A stretch of 64,000 nt of DNA from Ignavibacteriales bacterium (GCA_021740915.1 JAIOYW010000017.1:39468-103467); one strand, 5' to 3'. Counted from the first letter of the stretch, positions 44,301 through 53,648 are shown. The notes: generated by a model from the letters alone, not told the origin. Numbers and translations are program-made.

Positions 44301-47082
44301 AATTTTCTCTTACTTCAATTGGCAGAGTGAAGAAGAATTCTGCGCCTTTTCCTTTTTCGGAAACTGCCCAAACACGTCCGCCGTGTTTTTGAACTATCCT
44401 CTGCACATTCGCCAGACCGATTCCCACACCTTCAAAGTCGTTTTGATTGTGCAGCCGCTGAAATACCCCGAATAATTTCCCGGCAAATTTCATGTCAAAA
44501 CCAATTCCATTATCTTTAATACTGAAAATACACTCTTTTTTATCTAAAACGCAATTTATCTTTATGTAAGTGATCTTATTCCTGCGCGTAAATTTCACGG
44601 CGTTTGAGATTAGATTATCCCAGACAGAACCCATCAGTACAGTATCTGCCGAAACATCCGGAAGATTTGAAATTTCCCAGTTAACCTTCCGGTCTTTTAG
44701 TTCACGCGATGCTTTTTCAATCGACACGCGGACAAGCTCATTCATCGAAACAACGCTGAGTTTAAGTTCTTTCCTGCCGGTACGTGAGAAAGTTAATAAC
44801 GCATCTATCAGCAAGCCCATTTGTTCGCTGGATTCCTCGATACAGTTAAAATAAAACTTCGCCTTTTCAGGCAATTCTTCATTGAACTGATCGTTAATGA
44901 GATCAACAAAACCATTAATATGTCTGAGCGGAGCCCGCAGATCGTGCGAAACTGAGTAAGAAAACGCTTCGAGTTCCTTGTTGGTGGCAAGAAGCTGCGC
45001 TGTGCGCTCCTGCACTTTATGCTCTAATTCTTCGTTCAATTCTTTTATTTCATTCTCAATCCGTTTTCTTTGGGTAATATCCAGGATAATTCCAAACCAC
45101 ACATTCCTGCAGTTAGCTTCTTTGCCAGGCAGGAAACGGGCTTCAATCCACACTTCGCCTTTTTGAGGATGAATTATTCTGTATTCACTCCTCCAGGGCG
45201 AATGAGTCCGGGTTGCCTCTGAAATTTCCTCTCTTACCCTCTCAAGATCATCCGGGTGATATAAATCCCATAAAATTGAAGAATCTTTCATCAGTGTCGT
45301 ATAATTTATCCCGTAAATCTCTCCGATGGTGGGACTTAGATAAGGGAAATAAGCAGAGCCATCTTCCTTTATACAGTAAGCTGCAATTGCACCCGGGACG
45401 GTTTCGGCAATTTTTGCAAGTTTAGCTTTTTCTGCTCTTAATTCGTTTTCGGTCTGCTTCTGATCTTCAATTACGCTTAAAAGCGCTCCACGGGATTTTT
45501 CTGCAAGAATTAAAAGTCTTTGTGTGTCCGCAATCGCCTTATTAAGTTTCATCTCAGTTTGTTTTTTTTCAGTAATATCCTGGAAGGAACCCCGAACCTT
45601 AACAACTTTTCCTCCGGAGACTACGGGTTTACCAATTGTTCTGACCCACTTTTTGTTGTTTTTGGCAGTGGTCATTTCAAGTTCAAGATCATAACCAACT
45701 GCGCTGCTGATGGCGGTTTTTATTGCCTCCTCGATTTTGATGCGCGACTCATCTTCATAAAAACTAACCCCGCGCGGCATATTTGTTGCTTCAGACGGAT
45801 CAACTTCATGAATATTTGCAGTTTCTTCGGACCATGTTCCCGCTCCGGTCTTAGGATCAAATTCCCATGCGCCGATCTTTGCTACTTCGCCCATCAGCTT
45901 AAGCATCTCATGCTGGTATTTTAATTTTTCCTCAGATTCTCTCTGGCTGGTAATATCAAGCACTGTTGAGATAAGAAACAGCGGTTTGTTCTTCTCATCA
46001 CTATGCACTGCATAGCTTACATCCGCCCAGATATATGAGCCGTCTTTCTTTAGGTATCGATTAACAATACGAACATCCGAGGCTTTTCCATTATAAAGAG
46101 TTTCGAGAGTTTCCTCAATAAAAACCATATCTTCAGGAAATGCAAACTCTTTCCAGTTCTTTCCATTAATTTCCTCAGGCAGATAACCCAGCATAGCCGC
46201 AAAGGCATTATTAACATCTAATTCGCCGTTAACCGATATGATAGTTTTCCCAACGTTTGCCGATTCAAATATGAGCCTGTATTTTTTCTCGCTTACTTCT
46301 AATTCTTTTTCCGCTCTTTTACGGTCTGTAATATCTATTGCATAAGCAAAAACTACATCCTTACCCCTGTATTTCCCCTGAACAATATTGATTATCTGAG
46401 GAAAAATCTCTCCGTTTTTTCTTCTTGCGCGAAATTCAAAGTTTTGCGGAGAACCGCCTATGGCAAGTTTACGTAATTTTTCCAGTTCCTCAAGATCATT
46501 TTGTTCACCAGCGGCAATCAGCGACCAATGCATTCCTACTATCTCAGGTCTCTCATAACCATAAGCAGAAATACAAGCCTGGTTGATCTCCTGAAATTTT
46601 CCTTTGGCATCGAGAACTGCAATTGCAACCATTGAATTGTTAAAAATATTTGAAAGTGTATCCTCACTTTCTTTAAGATCTTCGAGAGCTTCATTTTTGC
46701 TTTTTTGATTCTCCATTTTTCGTATTGCCGATTCAACAGCGGGAAGGAGCCGTTCGAGATGCTCTTTAATAATATAATCGTCTGCCCCGGCTTTCATACA
46801 CTCAACGGCAGTATCTTCGTTTGTGGCTCCGGTAACAAGGATAAATGGAGTTAACCGTGACAGATCGAGGCGAATTTTCAGCGCATCCATACCGGTAAAT
46901 TTGGGGAGGCTGTAATCGGAGATTATTATATCGGGGGCGGAGGATTGCAGTTCGTTCAGGTACTCTTCTTTAGTATCTACCGTTTTAATCTCAAGGTCAT
47001 ACCTCTTGCGAAGCTGATAAGAAAGCAGTTTTGCATCATCAGCATTGTCTTCGACCAGAAGCAGTTTAAGATAATCTTTCAT
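44287..47082 (-). CDS. Sensor histidine kinase REC-PAS4-HK, phytochrome-type kinase core
   Basis: 931 residues, soluble. N-terminal receiver (about 1-125; LLLVEDNADD, IIISDYSLPKF, DDYIIKEH), PAS domains (about 140-262, 270-385, 395-515 and 560-680), a coiled coil (NEELEHKVQERTAQLL) and a HisKA/HATPase core with FSYSVSHDLRAPLRHI, NLISNAVKF, DNGIGFDMKF and FEGVGIGLANV. The VSHDLRAPL box and the GIGFDMKFAGKLFGVFQRLH block are those of the phytochrome-family kinases that use Rcp1-like regulators, and such a regulator follows, overlapping by 14 bases. No bilin-binding domain is present; the PAS inputs are of unknown ligand. Confidence 0.93.
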   Translation of the reverse strand: MKDYLKLLLVEDNADDAKLLSYQLRKRYDLEIKTVDTKEEYLNELQSSAPDIIISDYSLPKFTGMDALKIRLDLSRLTPFILVTGATNEDTAVECMKAGADDYIIKEHLERLLPAVESAIRKMENQKSKNEALEDLKESEDTLSNIFNNSMVAIAVLDAKGKFQEINQACISAYGYERPEIVGMHWSLIAAGEQNDLEELEKLRKLAIGGSPQNFEFRARRKNGEIFPQIINIVQGKYRGKDVVFAYAIDITDRKRAEKELEVSEKKYRLIFESANVGKTIISVNGELDVNNAFAAMLGYLPEEINGKNWKEFAFPEDMVFIEETLETLYNGKASDVRIVNRYLKKDGSYIWADVSYAVHSDEKNKPLFLISTVLDITSQRESEEKLKYQHEMLKLMGEVAKIGAWEFDPKTGAGTWSEETANIHEVDPSEATNMPRGVSFYEDESRIKIEEAIKTAISSAVGYDLELEMTTAKNNKKWVRTIGKPVVSGGKVVKVRGSFQDITEKKQTEMKLNKAIADTQRLLILAEKSRGALLSVIEDQKQTENELRAEKAKLAKIAETVPGAIAAYCIKEDGSAYFPYLSPTIGEIYGINYTTLMKDSSILWDLYHPDDLERVREEISEATRTHSPWRSEYRIIHPQKGEVWIEARFLPGKEANCRNVWFGIILDITQRKRIENEIKELNEELEHKVQERTAQLLATNKELEAFSYSVSHDLRAPLRHINGFVDLINDQFNEELPEKAKFYFNCIEESSEQMGLLIDALLTFSRTGRKELKLSVVSMNELVRVSIEKASRELKDRKVNWEISNLPDVSADTVLMGSVWDNLISNAVKFTRRNKITYIKINCVLDKKECIFSIKDNGIGFDMKFAGKLFGVFQRLHNQNDFEGVGIGLANVQRIVQKHGGRVWAVSEKGKGAEFFFTLPIEVRENYEPV

Positions 47083-47239
47083 TTGGCAATCTCCTTGTCC
47101 AGATCCGCAATTTCACGGGTTTCCCTGTTGAAAAATATCAGGGAGCACCGGGGAAAATCAACTGTCGCATATTCACTGATCAGTAGATAAAAATCATGTA
47201 TTTGTTGAAAGAACTCTGGTTTATAACCGGCAGTAGTCC

Positions 47240-48700
47240 TTATTTCATCTCTGTTCCATTACTTTTCGGCAGCGAGAAAAAAAACTTTGCTCCCTTATCC
47301 TCCTCCGATTCAGCCCAGACACTGCCGCCGTGTTTTAAAATAATTCTTTGTGCGATTGCAAGCCCGACCCCTGTGCCTTCAAACTCGGACTCTTTATGAA
47401 GCCTGGAAAAAACCCCATAGATTTTACCGGAATATTTCATATCGAAACCAACTCCGTTGTCGCTGACAGAATAGATCGTCATATCCTCTGTGTCCTCACA
47501 CTCCACTTCAATAACCGGTGATTTTCTGCCCGCGGAAAATTTCAGTGCATTCGAAAGAATATTTGATACCACCTGTTTTAATAATGACGAATCGCCGTAA
47601 GCATGGGATAATTCCCCTATTCTGAAATCAATACTGCTTCTTGAGGTTTCATCGGTCAAATCAAAGAAAACCTGCCGGAACAAATTTTTAATATCAACAT
47701 TTTTTTTATAAACTCCCTTGGTCCCCAATCTCGAAAATTCAAGAAGATCTTCTATAAGTTGTGTCATTTTTTTTGTATTACGAAGAATATCTGAAATCAA
47801 AATTTTTCCTTCATCATTCAGTTTATCCCCGTGTTCTTCGGCAACTAACCTTGAAAAGCCAATAATAGCTCTGAGCGGAGTACGAAGATCGTGAGAAATG
47901 GTATAAGTAAAAGCTTCCATTTCAGAAATAGATAACCGAAGCTGCTCAGTTCTCTTTTCTATCATTGACTCAAGATCCTCGTTCAAAACCTTCAAAGCCG
48001 CTTCTGTCCTCTTCCGATCCGTAATATCCCGGATAGAAATGAGAACGGCTGCTTTATCTTCCCAGTCGATATTAATTGTCCGCATTTCACCGATAGCTTC
48101 TTCGCTATCATGTCGCACCAGGTTTATCTCAGTTCTTTCACCATGCACAATGGGATACCCGAATAGTTTGTTTTGCAGTTCGTCTATTTCAGCTTTAAAA
48201 AGATCTGCTGCAGCAGGGTTGGCAAAAATTATTTTACCATCGGAATTTACAATAAGCATGGCATCAGGGTTCTTTTCGATGAGCTTCCGGAAACTGGCTT
48301 CGCTTTTCCTCAATTTTTCGGCTGTTCTTTTCTGCCTGAAAAAAGCGTCTATCCTTATTACGAGTTCCCGAATAGCAAGCGGACGGACAAGAAAACCATC
48401 GGCGCCCATTTCAAGCCCTGCGGCCTGGTCATCAGCTGAGCTTTTAATCCCGGTGATAATCACCACATAAACGGATTTATATTTTTCATTGGATTTGATC
48501 AGTTTCAGCAAGTCAAACCCCGATTCGTTTCCGAGAACAATATCGAGCAAAACGAGATCTGGCTGGAACTCGTCAAGTGCGCCGAATGCAGTTTTCAAAT
48601 CGGCAACGCCTAGAGTAACGTAACCACTCTCCCGGAATACTTTTGCGTAAATATTCAGGTGATGAGTTTCGTCATCAACAATTAAAATTTTATTCATCAT
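47240..48700 (-). CDS. Sensor histidine kinase REC-PAS-HK next to kaiC
   Basis: 486 residues. N-terminal receiver (1-125) with VDDE and Asp53 in LLLDIVLG but Arg106 (VRPL) where the conserved Lys is expected, a PAS domain (about 140-235), coiled coil, and a phytochrome-type kinase core with ISHDLRTPLRAI, NILSNALKFS, GVGFDMKYSG and GTGVGLAIA. It starts 14 bases after the kaiC stop, the tightest kinase link to kaiC in the window, so it is a candidate for reading KaiC state, a role SasA has in cyanobacteria; unlike SasA it has no KaiB-like N-terminus. After it, 157 bases precede the next kinase gene, which may have its own promoter. Confidence 0.92.
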   Translation of the reverse strand: MMNKILIVDDETHHLNIYAKVFRESGYVTLGVADLKTAFGALDEFQPDLVLLDIVLGNESGFDLLKLIKSNEKYKSVYVVIITGIKSSADDQAAGLEMGADGFLVRPLAIRELVIRIDAFFRQKRTAEKLRKSEASFRKLIEKNPDAMLIVNSDGKIIFANPAAADLFKAEIDELQNKLFGYPIVHGERTEINLVRHDSEEAIGEMRTINIDWEDKAAVLISIRDITDRKRTEAALKVLNEDLESMIEKRTEQLRLSISEMEAFTYTISHDLRTPLRAIIGFSRLVAEEHGDKLNDEGKILISDILRNTKKMTQLIEDLLEFSRLGTKGVYKKNVDIKNLFRQVFFDLTDETSRSSIDFRIGELSHAYGDSSLLKQVVSNILSNALKFSAGRKSPVIEVECEDTEDMTIYSVSDNGVGFDMKYSGKIYGVFSRLHKESEFEGTGVGLAIAQRIILKHGGSVWAESEEDKGAKFFFSLPKSNGTEMK

Positions 48701-48713
48701 GCGTTAAATATTG

Positions 48714-50228
48714 CTAACCATTGTTAAACATATTATCAAGTCTGTCTATGTCCGAATGGAATATCTGATGAGGGTTCCCGGTAAGAATACCCGCGACATC
48801 CCTGAACGGCTTTCCGATATGCATTCCGGCGTAATCAATTGTAAGTTCGCGAATGTCCTTATCATGTTTCGAACCTCTCATTTTCAGAACTGTAATACCG
48901 CGTTTCATTTCGCCGAGCAATTCCACATAACGAAGCAGGATAATTGAATCGGTGATTGTAGAAATATGCCCTTCAGTAATTGAAGACCCGCCCATCAGGC
49001 TGGAAGTAGTAGCAGTAAAAAGCCCGGCGATTTCCTGGTGTTTGATAAAAGACGTAAGCGCAATGATAAACTCCCTGAAACCTTTAATTGTGGAAATTCT
49101 TTCGAGCGCAGAGAGGCTGTCAATAGCCACTCTGTTGGGCTTAAATTCCTCAATTATCCGCTTCATCATTATAAGGTGGTCATCAAGTCCGGCAACTTCG
49201 GGATACTCACATACAACTTTTAATTTTCCATTACGTTCAAATTTTTCAAAATCTATACCCCATCCCGAGGCGTTTCGGAATAATTGCTCGCGGCTTTCTT
49301 CGAATGCAAACAGCAGGCTTCTTTCATCGTTTGTGACCCCTCCCTTCATAAATTCAGTAGCCATAAGCGTTTTGCCGGTACCGGTTGCACCTGAAACAAG
49401 GATAACAGAATCGCGGAAAAACCCTCCGCTGCAAATTTTATCGAGTTCTTCGCTGCCCGAAGTAATACGGATATCTGAAGAATGCTGTTTAAGTTCGATT
49501 GCCGATAGCGGGATGGCAATAATTCCAGTATCTGAAATTGTGAACGGGTATTCGCCTTTTTTGTGGTTAGTACCTCTGAACTTCAGGATTTCGATTGTTC
49601 TTCTTCTTTTCTCTTCCTCAAGAATATTCCTTAGGATGATAACATTATCGGCGACAAATTCCTCAACTCCGTATCGGGCAATATCCCCGTATTCTTCGAT
49701 TCTCTCGGAGGTCATCAAAGCAGTAATACCCATCTTTTTCAGTGCATACGCTATCCTGAACAATTCTCTCCTTATAATGGCAGTATCTGTTAATTGTGTG
49801 AAAATGGCGCCGAGAGAATCCATAACCAGTCTTTTTGCTCCCGATTTTTTAACCGCATTTTCAATTCTTGCCAGCAGTGCGCCAAGATCATATTCACCGA
49901 TAATAAGAAGCGATTCAGAAGGCTGAGGCGCTGCATCAACGAAAAGCCATTTCTGATCTTTTTCCCATTGACTGATATCCCAGCCGAATCCGGACATGTT
50001 AGCGCGGATATCGGCAACAGACTCCTCGAATGTTACAAAAACTCCCGGCTGGCTGAACCTGATAATTCCTTCTGCCAAAAACTGGGATGCAAAAACTGTT
50101 TTTGCGCTGCCTGCGGTACCTGAAAGCAGGGTTGTTCTGTTCATAGGTAAACCGCCCTGCGAAATATGATCAAATCCCGGTATTCCGGTTACAAGTTTAT
50201 TTACCTGAAAAATCTCTGAAACTGACAT
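48714..50228 (-). CDS. kaiC: KaiC-family clock ATPase/autokinase
   Basis: 504 residues, duplicated RecA-like halves CI (about 10-245) and CII (about 250-490). CII Walker A is GATGTGKT (280-287), CI has GTAGSAKT (37-44), in which the usual Gly before Lys is Ala. Catalytic Glu pairs are in FVTFEES and LFAFEES. Phosphosites are conserved: SITEGHIST places Thr418, Ser423 and Thr424 at the positions of Thr426, Ser431 and Thr432 of Synechococcus KaiC, and CII continues RGITVLKMRGSKHDK as in that protein. The phosphorylation-dephosphorylation cycle is therefore plausible. Gene lies 27 bases after kaiB, with the start preceded by CCGGAG. Rhythmicity is not shown. Confidence 0.95.
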   Translation of the reverse strand: MSVSEIFQVNKLVTGIPGFDHISQGGLPMNRTTLLSGTAGSAKTVFASQFLAEGIIRFSQPGVFVTFEESVADIRANMSGFGWDISQWEKDQKWLFVDAAPQPSESLLIIGEYDLGALLARIENAVKKSGAKRLVMDSLGAIFTQLTDTAIIRRELFRIAYALKKMGITALMTSERIEEYGDIARYGVEEFVADNVIILRNILEEEKRRRTIEILKFRGTNHKKGEYPFTISDTGIIAIPLSAIELKQHSSDIRITSGSEELDKICSGGFFRDSVILVSGATGTGKTLMATEFMKGGVTNDERSLLFAFEESREQLFRNASGWGIDFEKFERNGKLKVVCEYPEVAGLDDHLIMMKRIIEEFKPNRVAIDSLSALERISTIKGFREFIIALTSFIKHQEIAGLFTATTSSLMGGSSITEGHISTITDSIILLRYVELLGEMKRGITVLKMRGSKHDKDIRELTIDYAGMHIGKPFRDVAGILTGNPHQIFHSDIDRLDNMFNNG

Positions 50229-50255
50229 ATATATTAACTCCGGGTTAGGTTAAAT

Positions 50256-50531
50256 TTATTTTTTCTGAATATCGAGTCCGAGCAATACTTTCTCTCTGTC
50301 AGAGAGGTCGCCGATAATCATTCTCATAGGAGGAGGCAGGATTTTTATCAAAGTTGGAGTAGCAAGTATTTTGTCGTCTTCAGCAAGCTGGGGCGATTCA
50401 AGTACATCAATAATCTGGAGATCGTATTTATCGTTAAATTCTTCGCCGCAGATCTTTTTAAGATTTTCAATTGCCTTGAACGAACGGGCTGTAGTTCCTG
50501 TAATATAGAGTTTAAGTAAAAATTTGGACAT
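50256..50531 (-). CDS. kaiB: KaiB-family clock protein
   Basis: 91 residues, thioredoxin-like fold-switching protein. Signature [21 protein letters not shown] followed by [13 protein letters not shown] is diagnostic; in cyanobacteria KaiB binds KaiC CI after CII is phosphorylated and captures KaiA. The start [16 protein letters not shown] also fits. Spacing: 20 bases after the REC/KaiA-like gene, 27 before kaiC, with GGAG before the ATG on the coding strand. This is a minimal KaiB without fusion. Confidence 0.95.
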   Translation of the reverse strand: MSKFLLKLYITGTTARSFKAIENLKKICGEEFNDKYDLQIIDVLESPQLAEDDKILATPTLIKILPPPMRMIIGDLSDREKVLLGLDIQKK

Positions 50532-50551
50532 ATATTTCTCCGGAATATAAA

Positions 50552-51328
50552 TTATAATTGTCTTGTCCTGTAAAAAGTAAGTAAGTACCCCATTGCCTCA
50601 AGCAGAAGCATTTTACTTTCCTCCTTAATAAAAAGAGCCATTTTAGCAGATTTATGAATGTCGGGATTGTTCAGGGCTTCCTTATGAATATCAATGATAT
50701 CCCTGGCTCCTGCTTTCAGAAAACCAAGTTCACCGGCAAATTCAAGTATTTTTGTGGAAGGATTATCAGCGGTTTTATATGTCCGCTGTTCAATCATCAT
50801 CGAAAGCAATTCCTTATAATCGTTTACTAATCTATTAAATATCTCGGGATAAGCATTCTTAATTTTTTCAGATTGATAAACAGATGCAGTAAGTTCGGTG
50901 TTCGAATAATTAAATTTTTCATAAAATTCCTCCTCTCTTTTCTTCGAGGCGCTTTCTTTGATCCTGAAAACTGAATTAATCCGTGCAATAAGTTCTTGCG
51001 AATTAAAAGGACGGCTAATATAATCATCGGCGCCAATTTCCAGCCCGTAAGCGCGTTCTTCGGGCGTAACTTTTATACCTGAGATCAAAATCACACTGAT
51101 CATAAGGAATTTCCGGTCGTTTTTGACAATACTGCAGAAGTCAGTGCCGGACATCCCTGTGAGATTCACATCACAAAGAATCATGTCCGGCATTTCGCTT
51201 TCAAGATGATCAAGACATTCCTCAGCGGAATTATCAGACGATACTTCATAACCGGCATTTTGAAGGATTCTTTGTATAACCCGGATATTTTCCGGCTCAT
51301 CATCAACAATCAGTACTTTTTTCGGCAT
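50552..51328 (-). CDS. Receiver protein with a KaiA/RsbU_N-like helical C-terminus
   Basis: 258 residues. Receiver domain 1-125: VDDE at 8-11, Asp53 in LCDVNLTG, Ser83 in LISG, but Arg106 (ISRPF) replaces the usual Lys. A charged helix follows (125-150), then a helical domain (155-258) with [17 protein letters not shown] (203-219) and [17 protein letters not shown] (241-257). Recalled KaiA from Synechococcus has FLRDAPISKIIEIHMEL and LIDVIAHLCEMYRR at equivalent places, and the layout, receiver-like N-terminus plus four-helix C-terminus, is that of KaiA. The related RsbU N-terminal domain is the alternative. Located directly upstream of kaiB and kaiC. KaiA-like function is an inference. Confidence 0.8.
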   Translation of the reverse strand: MPKKVLIVDDEPENIRVIQRILQNAGYEVSSDNSAEECLDHLESEMPDMILCDVNLTGMSGTDFCSIVKNDRKFLMISVILISGIKVTPEERAYGLEIGADDYISRPFNSQELIARINSVFRIKESASKKREEEFYEKFNYSNTELTASVYQSEKIKNAYPEIFNRLVNDYKELLSMMIEQRTYKTADNPSTKILEFAGELGFLKAGARDIIDIHKEALNNPDIHKSAKMALFIKEESKMLLLEAMGYLLTFYRTRQL

Positions 51329-51343
51329 TAAGTGCTTTCCATT

Positions 51344-52537
51344 TTAATTAAGTTTGAGAGGAAGACTGAAATAAAAAGCGGATCCTTCTTCCAATTTACT
51401 CTCCGCCCATATTTTTCCGCCATGCGCATTAACTATCTGTTTTGAGATAAAAAGTCCCAAACCGGTGCTTTTTTCTCCACCTGTACTTTTAGTATTAGTT
51501 TTATGAAATGGTTTGAACAATTTTTCCATTTCCTCCGGATGAATACCCTGACCTTCGTCTTTAACGGAGACGATAATCTGCCCCTCATTGATTTTCAGAT
51601 CAATACTTATTAAACTTCCAGGATGTGAAAATTTAATAGCATTTGTAAGAAGATTCGTAATTACCTGCCTGATCTTTTGTTCATCGATGCTGATAGAAAA
51701 TCCCACAGGTTCGGTATGCAGTTCAATCTTCATATCCTTTTTTTCGGCAAGGGCTTTATCTAGATGAACAACCTGCTGAACAAGAAGTACGATATCCGTT
51801 TCCGAAAAATTAAGGTTTACATTGCCGGATTCAATAACGGAAATATCGAGCAGTTCATTTACCAGGCTCAGCATAAATGAACTCTGAGACTTAATGTTTT
51901 CTAAAAATTCCTTTTGCTCATCATTGAAGGTATCATCTTCCTCCCTGAGAAATTCTGCAAAATTAATAATATTACCGAGCGGATTCCTGAGGTCATGCGC
52001 AGCCATTCCAATAAACTGATTTTTGAGCTTATTGAGCTCTGCAAGTTCAATATTTTTCTTTGTAAGTTCCCGCTGCATATCAACAAGTTCATTATTTAAC
52101 CGGCTTAGTTCGTCAAAAAGTCTGAAGTTAATTTCTTTACCATCGGTTGAAGCGATCCTGCGTTCTTTTTCAAGAGATCGTATCCGGTTGACCTGCTCAT
52201 TATTAATAAGCATCATCCCGTTTAGGAATTTATTAAGATCGAGTCTCCGTTCGGAACCAAAAATGAGTATGTTGCCATTGATCAGCGCCCCGCTGAAATA
52301 AAACACTTCCTGGCTTATATCCGGACGGAGAAATAATTCGTATCCAAAAGCGGCAGAGCCTTTCTTAATTCCTGTAAAAAAATCGAGTGCATGGCTGATG
52401 TTCTCAACCCTGACAAAATCTATAAAAAGATGATTAACGATTTTATCAGATTCTATTGCAAGACTGTTAAAAAGTACTTCAACTATCCTGCCGGAATTAT
52501 CACAGTATAAAAAAATGCCTTCTTCTTTTCTATTCAT
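51344..52537 (-). CDS. Sensor histidine kinase, soluble, PAS-like input
   Basis: 397 residues. N-terminal weak PAS-like domain (about 1-120; SGRIVEVLFNSLAIESD), a long coiled coil (about 130-180), HisKA with GMAAHDLRNPLGNI and HATPase with NLLTNAIKFSHPG, VKDEGQGIHPEEM and STGLGLFIS. No membrane helix. Gap of 15 bases to the REC/KaiA-like gene and 11 bases to the B12 gene, so it could link cobalamin sensing to the KaiABC-like unit. This role is inferred from order only. Confidence 0.92.
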   Translation of the reverse strand: MNRKEEGIFLYCDNSGRIVEVLFNSLAIESDKIVNHLFIDFVRVENISHALDFFTGIKKGSAAFGYELFLRPDISQEVFYFSGALINGNILIFGSERRLDLNKFLNGMMLINNEQVNRIRSLEKERRIASTDGKEINFRLFDELSRLNNELVDMQRELTKKNIELAELNKLKNQFIGMAAHDLRNPLGNIINFAEFLREEDDTFNDEQKEFLENIKSQSSFMLSLVNELLDISVIESGNVNLNFSETDIVLLVQQVVHLDKALAEKKDMKIELHTEPVGFSISIDEQKIRQVITNLLTNAIKFSHPGSLISIDLKINEGQIIVSVKDEGQGIHPEEMEKLFKPFHKTNTKSTGGEKSTGLGLFISKQIVNAHGGKIWAESKLEEGSAFYFSLPLKLN

Positions 52538-52548
52538 TTAATAATATC

Positions 52549-53604
52549 TCAGTTAATAAGTTCTCCTGCCAGTTCAACTGCCTGCATTGCGTCAGCCGCG
52601 AAACCATCAGCGCCTATATCTGACCATAGCCCGGCGGCAAGCAGAAAAGGATAACCGCCGACCAAAATTTTGATGCCATCGGAGCCAGAGTGCTTCTTAA
52701 TGTCTTCAATCAGCCGGGCAACAGCAGAAATATTAAATGTCATAGTTGCCGAGATTGCAACCACCTCCGGGCGGTAAGTCCTGATACTTGAAATTAAACT
52801 GCCGGCAGGTGTATTGGCTCCAAAATAATAAGAGTTCCATCCCTCCATTTCAAAAATATCGGCAACCATTCTGGCGCCGATTTCATGCAGTTCTCCTTCA
52901 ACACAGGAAACAATTATTTTATTTTTTTTAGCCGAGGGAACCATAAAGTAAGGATATAGCTGCGCCATAATAAGTTGTGTTGCACCAGTAATAAAATGTT
53001 CATGCGCAACTGTTATTTCACCGGTCTGCCAAAGTCTTCCGGTCTCTTTTTGGGTTATCTGGAAAACGTACAAATATAAATCTCTGACGGGAATTTCCCG
53101 AACCATAGACATAATCAGTTCGTAAGCGCTTTTCCGGTCGCCCTCAATAAGATAGTACAGGTATTGAGCGGCGATTTCCTTAAGAGGATTTTTATCCGTA
53201 ATAAATGAAGTTATTCCGGCAGCGCTTTTTTTGAAATGATCGATACCGTTATTAATAAATTGGTCCGTGATATTCGACATCTCGGAAGGGATACCTGCGG
53301 CTATTTCATCGCGGAGCAGTTCAAGGTTTGTTATTATTTCTTCCTCTGTGACGGGCAGATTGGCAAAAAATATTTTTGCCCAACTAAGGTATTCATTAAA
53401 AAGCACCGGCTGATTATTTCGTATGGCTTCAGATAAATAACTAAGATGGAAGATGGTATCCTCAATGTAATGATGTTTCTGTCTCTCGCCATATTTCTGC
53501 CCCATTGCAGGGGACATGGTCAGGTGTTTTTCTAAAAGATTATTTGCAAATGAGTAAGAATAAAGTTTCAGTTTTTCCGCAGTCTCTGAATTTATACTAT
53601 TCAT
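52549..53604 (-). CDS. Cobalamin-binding sensor with CarH-like W-x9-EH motif
   Basis: 351 residues. An N-terminal helical domain (about 10-130; QKHHYIEDTIFHLSYLSEA), a helix-bundle linker and a C-terminal Rossmann-like B12-binding domain (about 225-350). Trp192, Glu202 and His203 (LWQTGEITVAHEH) have the same spacing as Trp131, Glu141 and His142 of the CarH photoreceptor, residues that stack on the adenosyl group; Glu238, His240 and Gly243 (ELHEIG) form the base-off ligand motif. The residue after Trp is Gln193, where Thermus CarH has His132, as I recall. No MerR DNA-binding domain. This suggests an AdoCbl-binding, possibly light-sensitive input protein. B12 binding is well supported; light sensing is inferred. 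Confidence 0.88.
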   Translation of the reverse strand: MNSINSETAEKLKLYSYSFANNLLEKHLTMSPAMGQKYGERQKHHYIEDTIFHLSYLSEAIRNNQPVLFNEYLSWAKIFFANLPVTEEEIITNLELLRDEIAAGIPSEMSNITDQFINNGIDHFKKSAAGITSFITDKNPLKEIAAQYLYYLIEGDRKSAYELIMSMVREIPVRDLYLYVFQITQKETGRLWQTGEITVAHEHFITGATQLIMAQLYPYFMVPSAKKNKIIVSCVEGELHEIGARMVADIFEMEGWNSYYFGANTPAGSLISSIRTYRPEVVAISATMTFNISAVARLIEDIKKHSGSDGIKILVGGYPFLLAAGLWSDIGADGFAADAMQAVELAGELIN

Positions 53605-53648
53605 AAAAAAACCTTAAAAATCCTTAAAATCCATTTATAACGAATATT

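Noticed and set aside
48952..49926. Plus-strand ORF of 324 residues over kaiC
   Set aside because: It is a Ser/Ile/Leu-rich shadow of the kaiC coding strand; kaiC itself is certain.
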